A stretch of 64,000 nucleotides of DNA from positions 62,001 to 126,000 of the forward strand of contig NZ_VBUT01000010.1 in assembly GCF_005863245.1 (NCBI RefSeq), given 5' to 3'. Origin of the DNA: Nocardia cyriacigeorgica. GTDB lineage: Bacteria; Actinomycetota; Actinomycetes; Mycobacteriales; Mycobacteriaceae. Below the pieces are notes generated by a model. That model searched no databases, was not told where the DNA came from, and saw only the letters and a list, made by a program, of their open reading frames with translations. The translations under genes and the position numbers were made by a program. The first letter of the stretch is position 1, and each line of letters opens with the position of its first letter. Below, piece after piece: positions 58,554 through 64,000 of the stretch.

Positions 58554-59900
58554 ATGCGCAAGTCGGTGGCGCGTCGCGCCGCGGTCAAGGCTGCCATCGC
58601 CTCGACCGTTCTCCTCGCCCCCATGTTCGGCACCAGCCCCGCCGTGGCCGAGGCCCCGCAGCTGAAACCCGGTGAGCTACCGGCCGAGCTGGTGCAGGCC
58701 ATCTCGCGCGACCTGAAGATGACCCCGACCGAGTACCTGGATCGTTCGGCCCGCGCCCAGCAGCTGAGCAGCTACGCGCGTGAGTTCCGTGCCGAGCGCC
58801 CGGACGCGTTCGCCGGTGCCTGGATCGGTACCGACGGCAAGCCGGTCGTCGCCGTGACCTCGCCGGACGCCGCCAAGATCGCCGCCGCCGACGGCTACCA
58901 GACCCGGCTGGCCCCGGTGTCGGCGGACAATCTGGAAACCTCGCTGACCCAGCTGAACCAGTGGATCAGCACGCTGCCGAACGAGCTGTCGAGCGCGATC
59001 AACTCGGTGGCCATCGACTTCCTCAACAGCCAGCTGGTGCTCAGCGTCGCCAACACCCCGGTCGGGCACATGCTGAACCTGCCGACGCTGATCGCCAACA
59101 TCAAGGTCATCCTCGCGCCGGGCGGCGGCGGCCCGGTCGAACGTCGCCCGATGGGCGGCGACACCTACATCAGCGCGCCCGGCTCGCTGAAGGACACCGC
59201 GCTGCGTGGGGTCGATGTGTGCTCGTTCGGCTTCAACAGCGTCGACGCCGCCGGTAACGCGCTCAATATCAGTGCCGGACACTGCAATCCGAATCTCGGC
59301 AAGGGCGACCAGCAGGCCGGGGTCTACATGCCGAATGTGCGTGACATCCCGGCCAGCCCGGAGCTCGGCACCTTCGTGCGGGCCAACCTCGGCGGTCAGA
59401 GCGGCCTGGACTACTCGGTCATCAAGCTGAACGACCGCGCGGTGCGGGCCGGCATGGACCAGCCGTCGGTGCGCGGCGCCAACGGCACCACGCTCACCGT
59501 CACCGGCATCGCCGACCCGGTGATCGGCGCCCCGGTCTGCAAGTCGGGCCAGTCGTCCACCTTCACCTGCGGCTTCGTGGTGGCCGACCGGGTCGAGACC
59601 CAGCTGTTCACCGCAGACGGTGAATCCAAGACCGTGCGCGGCTTCGCCAGCACCGCCTGCACCCTCGGCGGCGACAGCGGCGGCGCGATCGTCTCGGGCA
59701 CCCTCGCCCTCGGCATCACCAGCGGCTCCAATGCCGCCGAGGCGCCGAGCTGCGACGAAGCCAATATCGCGCTGGCCCAGTACGGCGGCACCGCCACCCT
59801 CGGCATCCCGATCCGCCCGATCCTGGCCGACATCAACGCCTCCGCCGGTGGTGGAGTGGGCAGCGGGATCACCGTGCGCACCCGCCCGAACGCGGGCTGA
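58554..59900 (+). CDS. Secreted S1-family serine protease A (streptogrisin-like)
   Basis: 448 aa. Signal peptide (MRKSVARRAAVKAAIASTVL through PAVAEA), a pro-region (~35-195) with AELVQAISRDLKMTPTEYLD, and a chymotrypsin-fold domain with His243 (ISAGHC), Asp286 (LDYSV) and Ser375 (CTLGGDSGGAIV). Disulfide Cys pairs are present. AAGGGA before ATG 58554 sets the start. Possibly matures by autocleavage of the pro-region, as in alpha-lytic-type proteases. It lies downstream of the Hsp70-like gene, with a terminator after it. Confidence 0.9.
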   Translation: MRKSVARRAAVKAAIASTVLLAPMFGTSPAVAEAPQLKPGELPAELVQAISRDLKMTPTEYLDRSARAQQLSSYAREFRAERPDAFAGAWIGTDGKPVVAVTSPDAAKIAAADGYQTRLAPVSADNLETSLTQLNQWISTLPNELSSAINSVAIDFLNSQLVLSVANTPVGHMLNLPTLIANIKVILAPGGGGPVERRPMGGDTYISAPGSLKDTALRGVDVCSFGFNSVDAAGNALNISAGHCNPNLGKGDQQAGVYMPNVRDIPASPELGTFVRANLGGQSGLDYSVIKLNDRAVRAGMDQPSVRGANGTTLTVTGIADPVIGAPVCKSGQSSTFTCGFVVADRVETQLFTADGESKTVRGFASTACTLGGDSGGAIVSGTLALGITSGSNAAEAPSCDEANIALAQYGGTATLGIPIRPILADINASAGGGVGSGITVRTRPNAG

Positions 59901-60210
59901 GCCGCAAGGCTTTTCCGAACAACAGATCCGGGCCGTCCGAGCGCTGAGTACCAGCGTGCGGACGGCCCGGTTCGCGTTGTGGTGATCGTGGCATTCGTGG
60001 TGATCGACAAGGTCATCCGCACAAGATCAGTGGCGACCTACAAACCCGGCGGCCCACAGTGCCTCGCACCCCGCCTGATCTGTCCGGATTCGAGCAAACC
60101 GGTCGGCCGAACAAGTAGGCATCCCGCGTGAGACCCCATATAGTCTGGTCATGCTCCTGCCACGCATAGGTCATTTCCGGTCGCACCGGACCGCTCCGCA
60201 ACGGACTGGG
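59901..60210. other. Intergenic region between the two protease genes
   Basis: 310 bases holding the terminator hairpin (59928-59970) and, further on, TATAGT at 60139-60144, a -10-like box whose predicted start site coincides with ATG 60151. If so, protease B may be made from a leaderless message with 20 extra N-terminal residues. Nothing else seen. Confidence 0.5.
59928..59970 (+). terminator. Terminator after protease A
   Basis: CCGGGCCGTCCG and CGGACGGCCCGG are perfect 12-base complements; the inner loop can form a further short stem (gcgctg/cagcg). It lies 27 bases after the stop. Confidence 0.75.
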
Positions 60211-61485
60211 ATGCGAAAAGCCGCGATCGCCGCATCGGCCGCGATCCTGCTGTTCGGCCCCACCGCGGCGGTCGCGTCAGCCCAGCCCGACACCGATCCC
60301 GGGCTGCCCGCCGAGCTCATCACCGCGGTCTCCCGCGACCTGAAGATCTCGGCCGACGAATACCTGCGCCGCGCCGATCTCGCCCAGCAGGTCGCCGCGT
60401 TCGCGACCACCGCACAGCGGCAGTTCCCGCAGGTGTTCGGCGGTGCGTGGCTCGACGACGCGGGCAAGGCCGTCGTCGCCCTCGCGCCCGGCTCCGGCAT
60501 CGACGAGGCTCGTGCCGCCGCCGAATCGGCCGGATTCGAGGTGCGCAACGTCGCCAAGAGCCAGTCCGCGCTGCGTGGTGAGAAGAGCGCCTTCGAACGC
60601 TGGCTCGACGAACAGCCGGAGCCGGTGGCCTCGCTGGTGCGCGGCGTCGTCATCGACACCGTCAACAACAGTATCGCGGTGCGGGTGGACAAGCCGGGCC
60701 TGCCGATGCCCAGCTTCGTCGACCCGGCCCGCGTCATCGTGATGGCCCCGCCGGTCGCCGGTGAGGCGCTGCCGTCGGCCGACCCGATCGCCGAGGTCAC
60801 CGGTGCGTCGCTGGCCGGTGGCGACGGCTACGCCTCGGTCGCCGGACGCACCTCGCTGCGCTGCTCCTTCGGTTTCAACGGCATCGACCGTGACGGCGCC
60901 ACCGTCAACGTCACCGCGGGCCACTGCAACCCCGACATCGGCAGCGCCGGTGGCGGTAACGCCGCCGCCGTGCACGAACTGCTGCCCGGCGACAAGCTCG
61001 GCGGCCGGCTGGGCACCTTCAGCAAGTCGGTGCTCGGCAACCAGGACTACTCCATCGTCCGCATCGCCGACCAGGCCCGGGATCGCTTCGCCAACAACGC
61101 TGTTCGCGTGCCCGGCGCCGCTCCGGTCCTGGTCGAGGGTGTCGCGACGCCGGTCGTCGGCGCGCCCGTCTGCAAGTCCGGTTCGCGCACCGGCTTCAGC
61201 TGCGGTGTGGTCAACGCCGTCGATCAGACCGTGCAGGTCGGCGACCGCCAGCTCACCCAGAGCTTCTCGGCCAATATCTGCGCCTTGCCCGGCGACAGCG
61301 GCGGCCCGATCGTGACCGGCCGTCTGGCCCTCGGCATTTCGAGCGCCTCCTCGGTGGCCGACTTCCCGGTCTGCGAGATCCCCAACCTGATCGGCGCCCT
61401 CACCGGCAACACCCCGCAGCTGTTCGCCCAGCCCGTCAGCGTGGTGCTCTCGGACAACCCGGGCCTGCGAATCCGCACCAACTAG
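60211..61485 (+). CDS. Secreted S1-family serine protease B
   Basis: 424 aa from ATG 60211 (MRKAAIAASAAILLFGPTAA); an ATG at 60151 would lengthen the n-region. Signal peptide to ~AVASA, pro-region (LPAELITAVSRDLKISADEY) clearly related to protease A, then catalytic His (NVTAGHC), Asp (NQDYSIV) and Ser (ICALPGDSGGPIV). Same layout as protease A, so a tandem duplicate that has diverged. A strong terminator follows. Confidence 0.9.
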   Translation: MRKAAIAASAAILLFGPTAAVASAQPDTDPGLPAELITAVSRDLKISADEYLRRADLAQQVAAFATTAQRQFPQVFGGAWLDDAGKAVVALAPGSGIDEARAAAESAGFEVRNVAKSQSALRGEKSAFERWLDEQPEPVASLVRGVVIDTVNNSIAVRVDKPGLPMPSFVDPARVIVMAPPVAGEALPSADPIAEVTGASLAGGDGYASVAGRTSLRCSFGFNGIDRDGATVNVTAGHCNPDIGSAGGGNAAAVHELLPGDKLGGRLGTFSKSVLGNQDYSIVRIADQARDRFANNAVRVPGAAPVLVEGVATPVVGAPVCKSGSRTGFSCGVVNAVDQTVQVGDRQLTQSFSANICALPGDSGGPIVTGRLALGISSASSVADFPVCEIPNLIGALTGNTPQLFAQPVSVVLSDNPGLRIRTN

Positions 61486-61510
61486 ATTCTACGCTCGGCA
61501 GAGACGTCGA

Positions 61511-61540
61511 GAGGCCGGCAGCATTCGTGCTGCCGGCCTC
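61511..61540 (+). terminator. Terminator after protease B
   Basis: GAGGCCGGCAGCA and TGCTGCCGGCCTC are perfect 13-base arms around a TTCG-containing loop, followed by a short T-rich stretch (ttcgctttt). Confidence 0.85.
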
Positions 61541-61902
61541 TTCGCTTTTCCCGGGTGGGTTTGCGACGGGCTTGTGCGCCGATAGACGACAGGCTGCGAA
61601 CCAGTGGTGGGATGCGCTGACAGCTGGGCGGCAACCGCTGCGGCGTAAGGCATTCGAGGCGCCCGTCATGCAGGGGGCGCGGCCGGACTTTGTGCGCGGC
61701 GCCCTGCGTTCATGTCGTCAGCGCTGTGCGCTCGCTCGGGTCTGCTCCGTATTCCCGCCTGAACGCCTCGCAGCGCCGCGAACGAACGGCGGATGAACTC
61801 CGGGTTACCCCAGGGCTTTCGGACACCTGAGGAGCGCAGAGGATCGACGGGCCCCGGTCCAACTCGCGACGCCACCGTCCGGACCCCGTCCCGCAAACGC
61901 AA

Positions 61903-61932
61903 ACCGGCCCGCCCCTTTCGGGACGGGCCGGT
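61903..61932 (-). terminator. Terminator after the 61961 gene
   Basis: ACCGGCCCG and CGGGCCGGT pair around a 12-base loop (with ccccttt/cggga partly pairing), 29 bases past the stop on the minus strand. Confidence 0.65.
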
Positions 61933-61960
61933 GCTCGCGGCGCGAATTGCCTTACGGCAA

Positions 61961-62704
61961 TTACTTGCCGCCCTTCATGTTCTCGTCGGACCACTTGGTG
62001 GTGCCGGGAGCCGCGTTCAGGGTGTTGATGAGGTCCATACCAGCGATCGCCAGGGCAGGGCCACCGACCGCGATCGTCCCGAGGATGCCGCCGATACCGG
62101 CGAACGCGACGATCGTCGGAATCGCCGCGATGCACCCGACGATCGTGAGGCACTCGACGAGGCCGACTGCCGTGCCGATCAGACCGCCCGCGACCACGCC
62201 GATCGCGGTGCCGAGGAAGCCGCCGACCGCCGTGGCGATGCCGAACTGGCTGGCGAACTCGTTCTGGGCGCGCTGGTTCTCGATGGGCGAGGCCACCGAC
62301 TTGAGGCCGAGGTTGACCGCGTTGACCTTCTTGTCGGCCAGCTTGTCGGCCGGGACCGCGGCCTTGTCCGGGGTCAGCTCGAGGACCTTGCCCTCTTCCT
62401 TGACCACGGGCTTCACCGGCACCACGACGTCGGCGACGTTGAACGCGATCGGCAGCGAGACCACCGTCGCACCCTTCTCGTCCTTGATCAGGTAGACGTC
62501 GTCTTTCTTGACGTCCTTCGAGGACTTGGTCAGCTCGAAGGTGCCGTTCTTGAGGGTGGTGACGACGGTCTTGTCGACCAGCTTGACGGAATAGCTGATG
62601 GGCTGTGCCGCCTCGGCTGCGGGTTCAGCGTGGGCCGTGCCGAACCCCATGGCCATCGCGCCGGTCACCATCGCGGCAACCGCGGTGGTCTTGCGGAGTT
62701 TCAT
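61961..62704 (-). CDS. Secreted hypothetical protein with Gly-zipper-like C-terminus
   Basis: 247 aa. Signal peptide (MKLRKTTAVAAMVTGAMAMG to AHA), then a beta-rich domain (ISYSVKLVDKTVVTTLKNGT, VYLIKDEKGATVVSLPIAFN). A hydrophobic Gly/Ala/Ile segment (GGFLGTAIGVVAGGLIGTAV, LVECLTIVGCIAAIPTIVAF with two Cys) may insert into a membrane, perhaps the mycomembrane. Similar proteins appear common in Nocardia and Rhodococcus; I cannot name a function. The CRP-type site lies 280 bases upstream. Confidence 0.75.
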   Translation of the reverse strand: MKLRKTTAVAAMVTGAMAMGFGTAHAEPAAEAAQPISYSVKLVDKTVVTTLKNGTFELTKSSKDVKKDDVYLIKDEKGATVVSLPIAFNVADVVVPVKPVVKEEGKVLELTPDKAAVPADKLADKKVNAVNLGLKSVASPIENQRAQNEFASQFGIATAVGGFLGTAIGVVAGGLIGTAVGLVECLTIVGCIAAIPTIVAFAGIGGILGTIAVGGPALAIAGMDLINTLNAAPGTTKWSDENMKGGK

Positions 62705-62983
62705 TCAGTTTCCAATCCATCATCAGGTTGTCCGTATGCCGTGGACGCCTCACGAGCGAGCTCATTCATTCCGGTCGGCCGGACCGAAATCCCCTCCGAG
62801 CATTGTGAAGACAGGCACACAGAACAGAACGCCGTGAGCCTAGTCGAACAAAAGTCCAGATGCGAGATTCTTTACGTGTGGTTACGAATGCGCTCGGGTA
62901 AGCCTGTCCTTATCTCATACCCGGTTCTGCATGCCCTTTACGGTGTTGAACAGCTCAGGTCGCATATGGATCGAATCCACTTA

Positions 62984-62999
62984 TGTGAGCTTGATCACA
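62984..62999. promoter_or_regulatory. Perfect CRP-type binding site
   Basis: TGTGA-N6-TCACA with no mismatch to the consensus shared by E. coli CRP and mycobacterial Rv3676. It lies 167 bases before the reductase ATG and 280 bases before the divergent secreted protein gene. Confidence 0.7.
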
Positions 63000-63070
63000 G
63001 CAGAATCGGCGGTCAACCCCCAGGAAGATGGGGCACCAGCCAACCGCAGATCCTACGCTGGACACCAGTT

Positions 63071-63094
63071 GTTACTGGCGGGTAACTTACTGGC
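63071..63094. promoter_or_regulatory. GTTAC palindrome and TTACTGGC direct repeat
   Basis: GTTAC (63071-63075), six bases, GTAAC (63082-63086) is an exact inverted repeat. TTACTGGC occurs at 63072 and again at 63087 (15-base period). It looks like a TetR-type operator 72-95 bases before the reductase start. Confidence 0.5.
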
Positions 63095-63165
63095 AGTTAG
63101 GATACGAGCCAACCCGAGGCGCACAGCCTCGACAGCTCGTGTTGCCTCTATAGAAAGGTCGCGAC

Positions 63166-64000
63166 ATGAATGCCCTGACCGTGACGCTGGGCACCCTTGG
63201 AGCGGCGCTCAGCCTCCTTTGTTGGGTGTCGTTCTTCGGCGGCGCCGGAACCATGGTGCGGACGATCATGATCGGTCAGTCCGCACCCGATCGGTGGCGG
63301 CCGTTCTTTCCGCGCTTCAAGCAGATGCTCGTGGAGTTCATCGCGCACACCCGCATGAACAAATTCCGCACCGTCGGCTGGGCGCACTGGCTGGTCATGG
63401 TCGGCTTCATCGCGGGCGCGCAGTTCTGGTTCATGGCCTACGGCCAGACCTTCAAGCCCACCTGGTCGTGGCCGCTGATCGGTGAGACCTGGTGGTTCCA
63501 CCTGGGCGACGAGATCCTCGGCGTCGGCACCGTCGTCGGCATCGTGACGCTGATGGTCATCCGTCAGCTGAACCACCCGCGGCTGCCCGATCGGCTCTCG
63601 CGTTTCAGCGGATCGAAGTTCGGCCCCGCCTACTTCGTGGAATGGGTCGTGCTCGCCGAGGGCCTCGGCATGGTGCTGGTGAAGGCCGGTGTGCTGTCGC
63701 TGCACGGGCACTCCGCCTGGACCGACCCGATCACCGGGCAGATCGCCAAGATCATCCCGGCCAACGTCACGCTGATCTCGATCTTCGCCTTCGTCAAGCT
63801 GATGTCCGGCATGATCTGGCTGTACATGGTCGGCCGCAACATCACCTGGGGTGTGGCCTGGCACCGCCTGTCGGCCTTCCCGAACATCTACTTCAAGCGT
63901 GAAGACGACGGCGACGTCGCCCTCGGCGCCGCCAAGCCGATGATGTCCAAGGGCAAGGCCCTCGATATGGAGAATGTCGACCCCGACACCGACACCCTGG
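63166..64000 (+). CDS. Iron-sulfur-binding reductase, N-terminal part (Rv0338c-like; cut by window edge)
   Basis: About 278 codons are in the window. MNALTVTLGTLGAALSLLCW begins a membrane domain with about six helices (WAHWLVMVGFIAGAQFWFMA, ILGVGTVVGIVTLMVIRQLN, LISIFAFVKLMSGMIWLYMV) and His residues typical of heme-b-binding NarI/HdrE-like subunits, then a soluble stretch (KPMMSKGKALDMENVDPDTD) that precedes the Fe-S domains in Rv0338c (882 aa). The complete protein probably moves electrons between quinone and an unknown partner. Position beside the iniR group matches mycobacteria. Confidence 0.82.
   Translation, partial: MNALTVTLGTLGAALSLLCWVSFFGGAGTMVRTIMIGQSAPDRWRPFFPRFKQMLVEFIAHTRMNKFRTVGWAHWLVMVGFIAGAQFWFMAYGQTFKPTWSWPLIGETWWFHLGDEILGVGTVVGIVTLMVIRQLNHPRLPDRLSRFSGSKFGPAYFVEWVVLAEGLGMVLVKAGVLSLHGHSAWTDPITGQIAKIIPANVTLISIFAFVKLMSGMIWLYMVGRNITWGVAWHRLSAFPNIYFKREDDGDVALGAAKPMMSKGKALDMENVDPDTDTL

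Larger units (their letters stand above)
61486..61960. other. Convergent intergenic region with terminators at both ends
   Basis: 475 bases. Hairpins at 61511-61540 and 61903-61932 close the flanking genes. The ~360 bases between hold no ORF with convincing codon use or a recognisable product; decayed coding DNA cannot be excluded. Confidence 0.5.
62705..63165. other. Divergent control region before the Fe-S reductase
   Basis: 461 bases between divergent genes. Contains a CRP-type site (62984-62999), a GTTAC palindrome with repeated TTACTGGC (63071-63094), and a TATAGA -10-like box (63149-63154) 12 bases before the ATG. Less GC-rich than the average. No ORF is supported. Confidence 0.55.

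Noticed and set aside
61527..61902. Short ORFs on both strands between the two terminators
   Set aside because: Arg/Pro-rich shadow-like composition, no SD and no familiar motif.

Overview
The window is high-GC actinobacterial DNA, most likely from Nocardia or a close mycolic-acid relative. Many genes match, in content and partly in order, the Mycobacterium tuberculosis stretches Rv0338c-Rv0343, Rv0350-Rv0353, Rv0357c-Rv0365c and Rv0380c-Rv0385 (recalled from knowledge of that genome, not searched here). GTG and TTG starts, 4-bp ATGA/GTGA overlaps and long Ala/Pro/Gly-rich proteins also fit. I saw no rRNA, tRNA, CRISPR array, phage or insertion sequence.

Layout. 1-3640: edge of a P-loop ATPase regulator, purA flanked by two inverted copies of a palindromic element, an unknown protein and an M50 membrane protease. 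4007-15262: FUSC-type membrane protein, DUF3151 protein, a membrane protein with a very long disordered arm, fused HadA/HadB-type dehydratase, two secreted proteins, an EmbR-like regulator, fba and two tandem DedA proteins. 15280-20427: Uma2-type nuclease, GH76 hydrolase, SpoU/TrmH methyltransferase, DUF4190 protein and a two-component system. 20505-26254: accessory stretch with toxin-antitoxin remnants, a frameshifted XRE regulator with a SLOG-like partner, a DHFR-like reductase, an excalibur protein behind a structured leader, and a YhhN protein. 26260-32744: fabH-type synthase, pyrE, two membrane proteins and clpB. 33084-36218: three flavohemoprotein/reductase genes. 36592-40774: hspR-dnaJ-grpE-dnaK. 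41177-44218: MFS exporter/MarR pair and a damaged HhH-GPD endonuclease gene.

The most distinctive part is 44264-61485, an enlarged ini locus. On the minus strand lie iniB (1079 aa, mostly Gly/Ala/Leu/Asp repeats) and the dynamin-like GTPases iniA and iniC. Divergently transcribed are a membrane-anchored Hsp70-like protein, an IniR-like ATPase-LuxR regulator, a shortened second regulator, a degenerate second Hsp70-like protein, and two secreted S1 serine proteases. After a secreted protein on the opposite strand, the window ends in the Rv0338c-type Fe-S reductase, preceded by a perfect CRP-type site and a second palindrome.

Working together: ClpB and DnaK-GrpE-DnaJ are the general disaggregase/chaperone set, and HAIR-type inverted repeats before clpB and dnaK point to shared HspR control. 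The ini locus looks like an envelope-stress membrane-remodelling module with its own regulators and Hsp70-like sensors (inference). Several genes look broken: the XRE regulator (frameshift), a YoeB toxin (internal deletion) and the endonuclease (C-terminal frameshift).
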